Shown here: one piece after another, positions 1-9,920 of the stretch | Numbering within the stretch: the first letter of the stretch is position 1 | Layout: every line of letters begins with the position of its first letter | NCBI GenBank assembly: GCA_036940085.1 | Contig: JALLBK010000591.1 | Location: 1-19,426 of the forward strand | DNA from: Discostella pseudostelligera | Lineage: Eukaryota > Bacillariophyta > Thalassiosirophyceae > Thalassiosirales > Thalassiosiraceae | Length of the DNA: 19,426 nucleotides | Direction: 5' to 3' | Translations under genes and position numbers: made by a program | Notes under the pieces: model-generated | Told to the model about the DNA's origin: nothing | Seen by the model: only the letters and a program-made list of their open reading frames with translations | Databases searched by the model: none

Positions 1-537
1 ATATTTTTGTTTATTTTTCACTTCCATCCGGCGGATGACAATGGTCTCCTCATCAGCCCCGGGAAGGAGAACTTTCTCAATGTTTTACTGACCTCACCAC
101 TTGAAACCTACCTTGTTTAGTTTTTTGAACTCCTTGAACTCCTTGAACTCCTTTGGCAATAGGGCGCCATCCTTCTCATATTGAGCTGTTGTATTCCAAT
201 GTGTCACAACATCAGCAATGTGCTGTAGGTCTTGTTGCGTTTTGGTAGACCGGTTATCGAGCTTTCCGGATTCTTGGATTGTACTGTTCCCCTCAATAAA
301 AGCATTATCAAAGTATGCTTTGCGATGGCGGGCTAGATAAAATTCTTCAAGATGAGGATCATCCCCGTACAAATATTCAGGGAGAGGAGGTTTGGAATTG
401 TCGTGAGAGACACATCCATTGGTGAGGTCTGTTGTTGCTTTTTGGGGGGACAGCTGGGGTGATTTGTGCTGCCGGGGAGATTTGCGAGGTGACTGGATGG
501 GGAGGCGTCGTGCGGACTTCGGTGATGGTGTTGTCAT
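1..537 (-). CDS. Hypothetical basic Ser-Pro-rich protein, 5' part; probably continues past the left edge
   Basis: I do not recognise this protein. The ATG is at 537 and the frame runs unspliced to a stop at 94 (147 residues). The first 35 residues are basic and carry repeated Ser-Pro steps followed by Lys, Arg or Gln (SPKS, SPRK, SPRQ, SPQK). Such motifs are typical of proline-directed phosphorylation sites and of DNA-binding tails. An acidic-aromatic stretch (EYLYGDDPHLEEFYLARHRK) follows, then an EFK triplet repeat near the end. The sequence AAG|GTAGGT at 114-109 is a good splice donor in phase 0. If an intron of about 63 nt (111-49, acceptor GAG) is removed, the frame stays open to base 1, so the printed stop may be intronic. 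The donor is convincing; the acceptor is a guess because it is not CAG or TAG. The gene's reality rests on ORF length, composition and donor only. Confidence 0.5.
125..151. repeat. Three 9-bp tandem units in a coding region
   Basis: TTGAACTCC is repeated three times exactly. On the minus strand this encodes the KEF KEF KEF run near the end of the hypothetical Ser-Pro-rich protein. The unit is a multiple of three, so copy-number changes would keep frame. Confidence 0.85.
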
Positions 538-643
538 GGTGTGGGAGGGATGGTGTGGGAGGGTGGACCATGGTCTGCAGTCTTGTCACGTAGGAACTAG
601 CACATCGATAAATTTGCCCCCTGATAATTATGTGATGGCCAAT

Positions 644-800
644 GTAGTTTCGAAGCCAGCATAGATTCGAAACTAATAACACATCCAATAGATTCGAGGC
701 CAATCTGCTTTCGAAACTACAGGCCAGTAGTTTCAATTTTACTGGACCATACTTTCCAAGCTACAAATTTTCAGCTTTACAGGCAAACTAGCTTCGAAAC
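644..800. repeat. Cluster of TTCGAA palindromes and inverted repeats
   Basis: Four exact TTCGAA palindromes lie at 649-654, 666-671, 710-715 and 793-798, with a TTCGAG variant at 693-698. GTAGTTTCGAA at 644-654 and TTCGAAACTAC at 710-720 are a perfect 11-bp inverted pair. GAAACTAC (713-720) and GTAGTTTC (727-734) form a tight hairpin with an 8-bp stem and 6-nt loop. The arrangement looks like a degenerate repeat family rather than a single regulatory site; its function is unknown. Confidence 0.7.
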
Positions 801-837
801 ACCGGCAATCTCGAAATTAGCTGTGACAGATCTGTCT

Positions 838-899
838 GCTGTCGAACTGTCGATCGCCGAGCCCACGATAAAGCGATCGACAGATCGACAGTCGACAGC
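838..899. repeat. Inverted repeat hairpin built from GATCGACAG
   Basis: CTGTCGATCGC at 847-857 pairs perfectly with GCGATCGACAG at 873-883 across a 15-nt loop. The pairing extends outward on the left arm to 838 and on the right arm to 899 if an extra ATCGACAG unit on the right is looped out. A GACAGATCTGTC palindrome sits just to the left. Confidence 0.75.
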
Positions 900-1142
900 A
901 CCTGTCGACGAACCAGCAGATCGGCCAATCATCGACAGCTTGCAGTCCTGGTACAAAATTCCACGTAGACTCTCCCGCCACATTTAAGATATGAATTTGA
1001 TTAACTCTATTTTCCCGATAAATCGACGATGGACGGACAATTGTAGAAGTACTGAAATGATATTTGGAAATTGAGGACAAACGATCAACTGACCGACACA
1101 TCGACCGTTCGTACGGGGACACAAAAAGACCGAATCTGTTAT

Positions 1143-1198
1143 CTGTCGATCTGCTGATTCCGGAAATTGAAAATAGCCCAAAATCAGCAGATCGACAG
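1143..1198. repeat. Perfect 17-bp inverted repeat, 22-nt loop
   Basis: The 17-nt arm at 1143-1159 (CTGTCGATCTGCTGATT) is the exact reverse complement of 1182-1198. Weaker complementarity continues outward: the left flank, rich in GGGGACAC and GACCGAATCTG, matches the right flank GATCGGCC...GGGACACC with gaps. This suggests an older foldback element with a preserved core. It shares the GATCGACAG word with the hairpin at 838-899. Confidence 0.8.
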
Positions 1199-1729
1199 CA
1201 GACAGATCGACAGATCGGCCTTTGCAGGGACACCCTATTTGATTGTTGAGATGTCAACCTGTCGCGCCAATCTGGAGTGCCAGTTAGAGGCTGATGTATG
1301 TGGCGTTGCGACTGTCATGTCGGATGCGATAGCGATCGAGTTAGCGACATTTGATGATTCTTGTTGAAGATAGGAGGAAGTGTCTCCATGAGATTTCACG
1401 TAGGAATTGATACTGAATTTCGCTATCACTCGGTAGGCAAATGCTTCCAAAGATTTCGGAATTTTCATGGGCTTTCTTCCGTCAAAAGGAGTGAGGTTGT
1501 CTTTGGAAAAGACGACGTACGATATCTAAGGAGGTGACGGATGAGCATGGTACAAAATGTAAAATGACAAATGACGGAGGTAACCTCACATCACTCCACA
1601 ACTCTCTAGAGAAGATAGTTAGGGTGCATCAGCAAGGAGTTATTGGTGAGGGATAGACGATGCAATCAAGTCAGTAGAGTAGGAGCAACTCAATAGATAA
1701 GATTTCATCGATAGTCGACGGGTGGAAGA

Positions 1730-4700
1730 ATGAATTCGATCAAAGGTACATCCACTACCGCTACCACCGCCGCCGCTAAAATCCTCCTCGGGTTGTTCTT
1801 ATTGGGTCAATTGGCCACCCTCGTCCACAGTCAATGTTTCCAGGATGAATCTATGAATGCCCAATGGGCACGGCTGATCAATGGTGACGAAACTAGTACG
1901 ACATTCAACATTGATGGAACATGCTGTCAAGATGCCGTGTGCAATATCCCATGTGCTGCGGATGTGCCTCCTCCTCCCAAGGTAAATTCAATTCTCTTAT
2001 TTTGGTGGTGGTGTCTTTCTCATCTCTCATCATGCGATTACTCACTCTCTCCTATCAAAACCTTTGTCGAATACCGTCACATCGCATCACACCCCACTTT
2101 TATCTACTGGATTCGAATTGTAATGATAGGGATTTGGTATTGCAGTCATCACTTCCATCGTACTCTTCGTTATTATTGGGTTTGCCACATCAATCTTTGT
2201 CAAGGGCGAGAGCGAGAACTTCTTCGTGGCCGGACGTTCGTTGCCTCTATGGGTGCGTCGTATCATCTGTGTATTTGACGTTCCTCTATGATGTTGTCAG
2301 ATTGTAGTATTCCATGCAATTTCTCTCTGTCATGATGATGTTGATTGTCGTCTTATTGCTCACCTTCTAACACGCACATACAAATATTTCAGATTGTCGT
2401 CGCCGCCTTGACATCTCAAGCTATTGACTCCAACGCCCTCCTCGGTGCGGCCACTCTCTCGTACAAACTCCAATTCTGGGACGGGGTCGTTTTACCCCTA
2501 GGTCTTGGACTATCTCTGATATTGAACTCTGTCCTCCTTGCTTCGAAGATCAATGCTGACAATGTGCTGACGCTACCGGATGTATTCGCAAAACGTTATG
2601 GCAAATTGGTCGAGATGATGGTATCGACTTGTACGATTATCTCATTTCTATGCTTGCTTGCGGGGAATTTGGTCGGTATGGGTGCGATTATTTCATATGT
2701 GGTGACTATTCCAATGCAGGGTGCGATTTGGATGGCGGCCGCAAGTGTGTTGTTCTTTACGATTGCTGGAGGTTTGTTCTCGATTGCGTACACTGGTAAG
2801 CAAGCTCTCCTGACTGATCTTTCTCCTCCCTTCTTGCGATATTGATATGAGAGTACTCTTGCATGAGACATCATTTCTGACAACGAAGCGGATTGTTTGT
2901 ATTGACATATGCAATTGATGCAGATGTGGCTCAGGCAGCGATCGGGTGAGTACTCTCTCAAAGTCACAAAAATTGCCACCGAAATCATGTTCATCTGACA
3001 AAAATCGATTATGCATTCACACATCTCAGATGGACCGGTTGCATGGCTGTTTCATTCTATATGATAAAGAATTTCCCGAGTGCACCGCCTCCGAGCATTG
3101 GCTTCCCTGACTACATTTATCCCGACGATGCTACATGCGAAATGTATGATGGAGTACCTTGCACTCAAGATGCCAGTCTTTGCTGCTACAATACTGAAAA
3201 GTGGTGTCCCGACGAGTCGAACTGCACGTTGGATAATGGAGGTGAGGCGAGGGACGAGAGAAATCAATCGTTGCTATGTTGGTACTCACATTACACTTTT
3301 TCCCTCCTATCGACCGCTCCAGCATACCCCATCGGAGATCAGCGTTCATTTCCAAATCAAATGACCGATGCTCACTCGCTAGCTCCCTTTCCCAACGCCA
3401 TTGTGTTCAACTGGGCAACGGTACTGGTACTCTCCTTTGGAAATTTGGCAGCCTTGGACTTCCAACAACGATGCATTGCTAGTAAAACGCCCCGAATTGC
3501 AACTATTGGATGTGCCATATCTGGCTGTTTGTGTTTGGCGCTTGGTATTCCATTTACCTACCTTGGCTCCATTGCTCGAGTCTACTATGGTCCTGACACT
3601 CCGTATGCCACCTACGAAACTGACGTGAGTTACAATTTCTATCATCTGCATTTCATGCTTCTATCTTTGTCGCCTGCTCTTACGATGTTCATTGCGTGCT
3701 CAATTCGTAATTAGACATGCCACGTTGGTCTAGGATTACCGACTTGTGCCATGTGGGTGCCCGACGAGGATGCCATCCCCAAATTGTTCACCCACCAAGT
3801 ACCTGCGTTTCTTGGGTGCTGGGGTCTCATTGCCATAATTGCTGCCTCCATGTCGAGTAAGTTTTGCCAATGTATACACCCCATCTATCTATTTTCCCTT
3901 GAGTCATTAATGCATGCACTTCCACTTGCAAATGATGTGTATTGTTTCGTTTGATTCACTTTACCACCACAGCTGCCGACGGAGCTATTTTGGCTCTGGG
4001 TACCGTATTCAGCCACAATATGGTCCGGAACATTGGTGCCTTCCTTCCCGGTTGCGCCAACACTCAACTAGTGACAAAAAAGAATTTGTTGACCATTGCC
4101 CGTGTCGTCTCTGTCCCAATGACGGTAATCTCCGCACTCATTGCCTCGTTCTATCCTACTACGGGATATCTCCTCACTGTGGCATTTGATGTAGTATTGG
4201 CCTCGGTGGTGGTACCACTCATTGGAGCCTTTTATACCAAAAATCCTCGACCACTAGCGGCATTATGTGCTATTCTTACAGGCAGTGTGGTCCGTGTAGT
4301 ATTGGAATTTGCCATTCCCAAGGATGGATATCTGGTAATGCCTTTTTCGGGGACAGAATTCCTAAATTATGGAAGTGCAGCATCCACCGCATTCCCTACA
4401 TTCTTTGATAAATCCTCGGACGAGCTATGGGATCCAAGTGTAGAGGAATGTCAACAGGAACGGTACAATGATTGGACGGGGATTGATTCGTTAGTCGCTC
4501 CCATGGCAGCGTTGGTTGTGTTTGCTTCGGTGCAATTTGCCGAGAGGAATGGTCCTATTTTCAACTTTCGTCCGGATGGTGTTATGGGTGAGTGCATTAT
4601 TTGTTGTAGGAATGCGTGATGTAGTCGCGATGGTGCACGTATATCATAAGTTTGCTGACCAAAATCTCACATTCTCCTCGTAATCTTCATGTCGACCATA

Positions 4701-4958
4701 ATGCTATTCCATTCAGCTGGCTATTTGAAGGACACCCAGGAGCAAGAGGGTGGCGACCAGCACGTGAAGCAACTTGAGGAAGAGGAAGAAGATATTACCA
4801 TTCTTACCAAGCGTAAATCCACAATCTCCGACCCGTCTCAACGAAACAACAACAACAACAACAACAACAGTACTCATGATGACTCAGCGGCGGCCCAAGA
4901 TAAGGATGAGGATGATGCTGTGCCGGAAGAGTTCATTGCGTATCTGAATGAGAAATAA
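1730..4958 (+). CDS. Sodium:solute symporter family protein (SSF/SLC5 type), nine exons
   Basis: Predicted cation-coupled solute transporter of the plasma membrane or an endomembrane. Reconstructed exons are 1730-1981, 2130-2252, 2393-2795, 2924-2945, 3030-3241, 3323-3624, 3715-3856, 3973-4587 and 4717-4958. All phases agree and give 770 residues. Residues 1-34 look like a signal peptide (cleavage after VHS). A Cys-rich ectodomain follows (Cys 36, 65, 66, 71, 75), then the multi-span core. SSF hallmarks are FFVAGRSLPLW (115-125), GGLFSIAYTDVAQ across the exon 3/4 junction, FGNLAALDFQQR, and MSTADGAILALGT (484-496), which corresponds to the sodium-site helix. Residues 303-332 add six Cys in a loop. 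The cytosolic tail (about 692-770) is acidic with eight Asn. The core reads most like choline-transporter-type (SLC5A7) and bacterial SSF proteins, but the substrate cannot be called; a DUR3-like urea transporter is an alternative. The first ATG is preferred because it precedes the signal peptide. Confidence 0.88.
4845..4868. repeat. (AAC)8 microsatellite in the symporter's last exon
   Basis: Eight AAC codons encode a run of Asn in the hydrophilic C-terminal tail. The tract is in frame, so length changes would be tolerated. Confidence 0.9.
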
Positions 4959-5749
4959 TGTGGGGGGAGCACTTGGAATGAGGATGTGATTTTTGAGATA
5001 TTTTTGAGTTTTGAGGAGTTGCTGCTATTTGCTATTGGATCGAGATGCATTGCCACACTGCGGATAATGCATTGTAACAGAATAAGAGGATGATTTTTGC
5101 ATATCGCGTAACTGACACCCACTGGCGATAACACATACCAATGTCAATCTCTCATTTTATTGTATTTGTCGACCATCTCAAAACCTGCATGAGATGAGCT
5201 TCCAATGTCATCAACTTAGAAATTACACCTACCATACACATGCAAATACCATCATCACGTGGAGGAAAACATCGACGACTAATGACGATAGCAATATTCA
5301 GTATTCACTCCATTTGGAAGAGAGCGGTGGATGGTGGGGTTGGAGAGTGAAAAGTGTGTATCGTAGCGGATGGAGTGGTGGAGATCTCCTCTCTAGGAGT
5401 ACTATCTACGGATAACGATGGCCGATGAGGATGGCGGCGAAGGTTCAGGTGGATCGGACGGTGAAGATGGAAATTATTGAAGATTGTGTGGTGGCGAAGC
5501 GGAGATGCTGTGGCGGGAAGCAATTTGGCGAAGGAAAATGTGGCGAAAATGGCGGGAAGTAAATTTGGCGAAAGAATAAATGTGGCGAAAATAGCGGGAA
5601 GGCGGCATGCACCGTCATCCAAATCCAAATCCAACGCACATGAACATCAACATCATCATCTTCTTGCATTTGAATTTGATGAACTCATTGGCATGGCATT
5701 GTATTGGCGTTGGCATTGCATGGCTTTATAAACGTGAGGGTCGAATATC
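4959..5749. other. Intergenic: symporter 3' flank and BiP promoter
   Basis: No coding sequence is supported here; the short ORFs on both strands have no conserved features. The right-hand 200 bases carry the GGCGAA/GCGGGAAG repeats described separately. A TATA-like TTTATAAA lies at 5725-5732, only about 20 bases before the Hsp70 start codon, which is too close for a conventional TATA box unless the leader is almost absent. Confidence 0.6.
5490..5601 (+). promoter_or_regulatory. E2F-like GGCGAA/GCGGGAAG repeats upstream of BiP
   Basis: Two related direct repeats lie at 5511-5549 (39 nt) and 5550-5591 (42 nt), and a third copy begins at 5592. Each carries GCGGGAAG, TTGGCGAAR and GTGGCGAAAA. 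GCGGGAAG read on the other strand is CTTCCCGC, which fits the E2F/DP core TTSSCGS. GGCGAA occurs five times here and once more near 5433. All copies point the same way and end about 150 bases before the Hsp70 start codon. Repetition is directly visible; E2F binding is inference. Confidence 0.5.
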
Positions 5750-7918
5750 ATGCTACTCCTCCTTCGACGACCGGTGGCAGTGGCGGTAGTGTCAACAGTG
5801 GCCTTAATTCTATCAGCGTCATCCTCCACTTATTTCGTGTCGGCCAATGATGGCAATGCCGTCGATGTCGACAAGGAGCAGCAACGGATTGGCACCATCA
5901 TTGGCATCGATCTAGGCACCACCTACAGCTGCGTGGGTGTCTACCTACCATCCAAATCCAGTGTGGAAATCGTACCCAATGATCAGGGCAATCGCATCAC
6001 ACCGAGCTATGTGGCTTTCCTCTCCTCCTCCTCCTCCTCTTCTTCAACAGCAACATCTAGTGGTAAAGGTGGTGCTGGAATTGGTGGCAGTGGCGCAATG
6101 ACAACATTGGTAGGAGATGCGGCCAAGAACCAAGCCACAATCAATCCCGAAAATACAATATTCGATGTAAAACGATTTATTGGACGAAAGTATACTGATG
6201 AAAGTGTCCAGATGGATAAACAATTGTTACCCTATCGAATAGTACGGGGACGAAACAACAACAATGGTAATGAGGAGGAGGAGAAAGAGGATCGGCCGTA
6301 CATTGCCATCAATTTTGAAGATTCAGGCACTACCAACACTAAATACTACGCACCTGAAGAGATTTCTGCCATGGTGTTATCCAAACTCAAATCCGATGCA
6401 GAAAAATATCTTGGTAAACCAATTACACGTGCGGTAGTGACCGTACCGGCGTACTTTAACGATGCCCAACGTCATTCGACACGAGATGCAGGTATAATTG
6501 CTGGATTATATGTGGAAAGGATTATTAATGAGCCTACTGCTGCGGCGATTGCGTATGGCATTCGCAGTAGTAGTAGCAACAGTAGTGGCAATGAGGGAAA
6601 AGCCAAGGAGGAACAAGAGGAGGAGGAACAAAATGTTCTAGTATACGATTTTGGCGGGGGCACCTTCGACGTGACTCTCTTAACCATTGACAATGGCATC
6701 TTTGAGGTATTGGCCACGAATGGTGATACACACCTTGGTGGGTCGGACATTGATCAAACTATTATGAATTACTACATGAATGATGTCATTTTTCGGAGAG
6801 ATCATATCGATATATCTATCAATAAACGAGCATTGCAAAAGCTTCGGAAGGAAGTGGAACGTGTCAAACGCGCATTGTCCTCGCAGTTATCGGCACGGAT
6901 TGAGATTGAAGATTTAATACCGGGTTATGATTTGAGTGAGACTTTATCTCGTGCGAAATTCGAGGAATTAAATGATGCTATATTCGAAAGGACGATATTG
7001 CCAGTCAAAAGAGTGTTGGCCGATGCGGAAATGGATGTGGAGGATGTGCATCAAATTATATTGGTAGGTGGATCGACACGTATACCCAAGGTACAAGCAC
7101 TTATTACTGAGTTTTTCAATGGGAAGGAACCCAATCGAGGAATGAACCCCGATGAATCCGTGGCGGTGGGTGCTGCGATCCAGGGAAGTATATTAAGTGG
7201 CGAAGGAGGGCAAGCAGTACAGGATCTTATGCTTCTCGATGTCACACCACTTAGTTTGGGAACCGAAGCTGATGGAGGTATGATGACAGTGCTTATTAAA
7301 CGTGGTACGACCATCCCGACCGAGAGTTCCATGACATTTCATACCATTGAAGATAACCAAACTAGGATGACGATTGATGTGTATGAGGGAGAGAGAGGAC
7401 AGACGAAACACAACCATCTATTGGGATTGTTTGAAATGACTGACTTGCCACCTGCACCTCGAGGTGCTGTAGAAGTTCGGATAACGTTTAAGGTCGATGC
7501 CAACGGGATGCTAGAGGTTACGGCACAAAACTTGGCCACGAAAAGTACCAAGGGTATCACTATTACTTCCGAGGATGGACGATTGTCTAATGAGGAGATG
7601 GAGGCCATGATTAAGGAGGCTGAGAAGTATGCCGAGGAGGACAAGAGGGAGGCAGCAAGGATGGATAGTCGGAATCGTTTGGAATCGCACTTGTATAGAA
7701 TATCGAGTGCGCTGAATGAGAATGGAGACAAGATTGATGATAAGGATGATTTGCAGAGACTAATGGATGCCGTTGATGAGACGATGGAGTGGTTGGATGC
7801 TAGTCAAGATGCCAGTGAGGCTGAATATCGAACAAAGTACTCTGAGGTTGATTCCTTGTCACGGCCATTACTTCGGAAATTGTACGAAGCTGGCAGGGAC
7901 GAAGACGATGAGCTCTAA
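5750..7918 (+). CDS. BiP/GRP78-type Hsp70, ER lumen chaperone
   Basis: ATP-driven chaperone that folds secretory proteins in the ER lumen. This is a single exon of 722 residues. An N-terminal signal peptide (about 1-32) and the final residues DEDDEL, a DDEL retrieval signal, place it in the ER. Nucleotide-binding-domain signatures are [10 protein letters not shown] (51-60), [10 protein letters not shown] (261-270), [14 protein letters not shown] (298-311) and [12 protein letters not shown] (437-448). The interdomain linker is [13 protein letters not shown] (492-504). The substrate-binding domain has [17 protein letters not shown], and a helical lid follows. Three low-complexity insertions lengthen it beyond a usual BiP of roughly 650-680 residues: Ser/Gly-rich at 92-117, Asn/Glu-rich at 169-181 and Ser/Glu-rich at 273-294. 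The first ATG is chosen because it is the only one upstream of the signal peptide. The gene converges on the aldolase gene, 123 bases away. The catalytic core looks intact, although substitutions such as RHSTRDAG suggest a diverged copy rather than the most conserved BiP. Confidence 0.95.
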   Translation: MLLLLRRPVAVAVVSTVALILSASSSTYFVSANDGNAVDVDKEQQRIGTIIGIDLGTTYSCVGVYLPSKSSVEIVPNDQGNRITPSYVAFLSSSSSSSSTATSSGKGGAGIGGSGAMTTLVGDAAKNQATINPENTIFDVKRFIGRKYTDESVQMDKQLLPYRIVRGRNNNNGNEEEEKEDRPYIAINFEDSGTTNTKYYAPEEISAMVLSKLKSDAEKYLGKPITRAVVTVPAYFNDAQRHSTRDAGIIAGLYVERIINEPTAAAIAYGIRSSSSNSSGNEGKAKEEQEEEEQNVLVYDFGGGTFDVTLLTIDNGIFEVLATNGDTHLGGSDIDQTIMNYYMNDVIFRRDHIDISINKRALQKLRKEVERVKRALSSQLSARIEIEDLIPGYDLSETLSRAKFEELNDAIFERTILPVKRVLADAEMDVEDVHQIILVGGSTRIPKVQALITEFFNGKEPNRGMNPDESVAVGAAIQGSILSGEGGQAVQDLMLLDVTPLSLGTEADGGMMTVLIKRGTTIPTESSMTFHTIEDNQTRMTIDVYEGERGQTKHNHLLGLFEMTDLPPAPRGAVEVRITFKVDANGMLEVTAQNLATKSTKGITITSEDGRLSNEEMEAMIKEAEKYAEEDKREAARMDSRNRLESHLYRISSALNENGDKIDDKDDLQRLMDAVDETMEWLDASQDASEAEYRTKYSEVDSLSRPLLRKLYEAGRDEDDEL

Positions 7919-8041
7919 CGACACATGTAAGATGTACGTTTAATATTAGTTTATTGTCTTTCCTTTTCTAAGATGCATCCTCACTCATATCGTTTTGCTA
8001 TTGTTTGCCCAATTCTTACATGGCAGCATCTCTCCACCCGT

Positions 8042-9284
8042 CTACTTGTGAGAATGAAAATCTTTCTTGATCGGGTTTGCTTTGCTCGCATTAAAGATCT
8101 CTTCAATGGATGTATCCAACATGGTATCAAACTCCTCGTCACTCAAGTCGTTCCGTAGTCCTTCAGTGAGAGCGCGAGAGAAACTACCTACAATTCCATG
8201 CTGGCGTTCGAGTAATGCACACGCTTCGGCACGGCTGTATCCACCACTTAATGCGACAATCCGGACGACGTTGGGGTGATCCAACAGAGTCTCGTACAGG
8301 TCATCCACATCGGGAAGCGTCAGCTTAAACATAAGTTTCTGATCCTCACGAAGCAGTTTGAGCTGTTGCATAGCAGAGGAATCAAGCAGTGCAACAACAA
8401 TTGTCAGATTTTGCGACATGAGAGATAAGTAAGGGAAAGAGCCGATAAAATAGAGATCAGAGTGTACCTACTCACATTCTCATGGAGCTCAGCACGGAGT
8501 ATCGCTTCACATTCACTCTTGTCAGGAGCCTTAATATTCACCTCCGGTTCAAGAATTGGGATCAAACCCTTTGCCATGATCTTCTTACCAAACTCGAATT
8601 GTTGTTCGACAATCTGTGTACCGGAAACAATGACATTGCACACGTGTGAGAGAATGCTAATGTTGAATGGCGCTATGCAAAACGACAACATACCTGCTTA
8701 ATCCCAGACTGATCCGCCGAATTGATCACGCTTCGCATCTTGGTTCCCAAGATATTATGGGCGAGTGCAGCATCACACAATTCATTCAGATTAGGAATTG
8801 GCTTCATCAGCTGAACACCGTCCTTTTCGGGCTCAAGGCCTTTGTCAACTTTGAGAAAGGGAATGATCGACTTCTTCTTCCAAAGATATTCAGCCGTCGG
8901 TAGGCCCTCGATCTTTCGGTTCATGGTGTCCTCAAATAGGATTGCGCCGAGGATTCTATCTCCGTCGAACCTTGGAGATGTCATGATGCGTGTTCTCATC
9001 TTGTGCACTTGGTCAAACATGGAAGCCTCGCCGACTTCGTATTCGTCATCTTTGATTCCGTAGAGTCGGAGTGCTCCCGGTGCTGTTGTTGTATATTACG
9101 ACGAAAAATTGTAAGAAGGACGAAGGATGACCATGATGTCTTCGAAATGCCACTGCAAGATGAATCGACAAAAGACAAACACAATAACGCACTTACTGCT
9201 CCCACCACTCTGATCGAGGGCGGCGATGAAGCCATCGGCGTGGCACATCTTCTTCATCATATTGGCATGTTCAAGAGGATCCAT
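8042..9284 (-). CDS. Fructose-bisphosphate aldolase class I, bacterial Fda type, four exons
   Basis: Reversible cleavage of fructose 1,6-bisphosphate to dihydroxyacetone phosphate and glyceraldehyde 3-phosphate. Exons on the minus strand are 9284-9197, 9082-8694, 8613-8476 and 8362-8042; the introns (114, 80 and 113 nt) start GTAAGT, GTATGT and GTGAGT. The spliced product is 311 residues, close to the roughly 296 of staphylococcal Fda, which it matches in motif order. Visible motifs are ALDQSGGST (22-30), [42 protein letters not shown] (181-186), FKLTLP with the likely Schiff-base Lys218, and VALSGGYSR. Placing the fourth exon at 8362 joins ELHEN to LKLLRED exactly as the family requires. There is no signal or transit peptide, so it is probably cytosolic, like the cytosolic class I aldolase of diatoms. 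An in-frame ATG at 9305 would add MINQRPT; the start at 9284 is preferred because it fits the family length. Confidence 0.93.
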
Positions 9285-9920
9285 CGTTGGTCTTTGGTTT
9301 ATCAAACGAAGATGTCAATGTTTAAAATTTCAATTGAATGTTTCGTTGGAAGGGTTTACTGATGCACTTATTTATGAGAGGTGAAGGTGTGGCTTTGTAG
9401 GGTTCGGTTTGAGAGTTCGATTGACACAACATCACTAGTTCCTAGTTCAATAACATAAACCTAACACAAGATCGTTTCACTCTCTCGTCGGAATGATTGG
9501 GGTTCTCATCTCATGAATCTTATTGTTTGGCGAATTCCTACGCAGATATGAGAAAAGAAGATATCGCTAAAATTGACATGCACCATCTCTACCGTCCCAA
9601 AACCGACTTCTTCCTCACGTACCTCTATTGTCCGATTACCTATTGCAATGTCGTCTCAGCGAACACACTCATTCAATGATAGAACTTTGTTCAATTGGTG
9701 GTATGATATGGTAGCAAAGGCAACAACTTTGTCATTGATACAAGTACAGAGCAAATACAGTCGTATTTCATTGCACTTAGGGTGGGAGATAGTTACGAAG
9801 TAAATGGAAGATCATTGACCCTATCTCTCTGCCCTCATCAAAACCCACAGCTGTTTCCCATACAAATGCAATAATTGTCGCCCCATCCTCTCTGCCTTAC
9901 ACCCAAAAGGAAAGTGTTGT
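9285..9920. other. Intergenic: aldolase 5' flank and 3' flank of the plastid coiled-coil gene
   Basis: Nothing coding or repetitive stands out. Both flanking genes are on the minus strand, so this interval holds the aldolase promoter and leader on its left and the 3' end of the plastid protein gene on its right. Confidence 0.6.

Larger units (their letters stand above)
538..1729. other. Non-coding interval rich in inverted repeats, between divergent genes
   Basis: No ORF here looks like a protein. The longer open frames are low-complexity translations of GATCGACAG and TTCGAA repeats. From about 640 to 1215 the DNA is crowded with short inverted repeats, listed separately. From about 1230 to 1729 I see nothing distinctive. 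That part should hold the promoter and 5' leader of the symporter that starts at 1730, and the left part the promoter of the minus-strand gene that starts at 537. Confidence 0.6.

Noticed and set aside
817..1257. 146-residue minus-strand frame in the repeat region
   Set aside because: The translation is repeated ICRS/DRS words from the GATCGACAG repeats, with no domain-like composition.
1527..1545. AAGGAGGTGA followed by ATG, like a bacterial ribosome binding site
   Set aside because: The frame after the ATG is only a few codons long and the surrounding genes are clearly eukaryotic with introns.
5725..5732. TTTATAAA as a TATA box for BiP
   Set aside because: It lies about 20 bases before the start codon, so a normal initiation distance would put the transcript start inside the coding region.
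9388..9425. A-box-like TGGCTTTGTAGG with a nearby GTTCGATT
   Set aside because: The two boxes are only about 25 bases apart and no cloverleaf can be folded.
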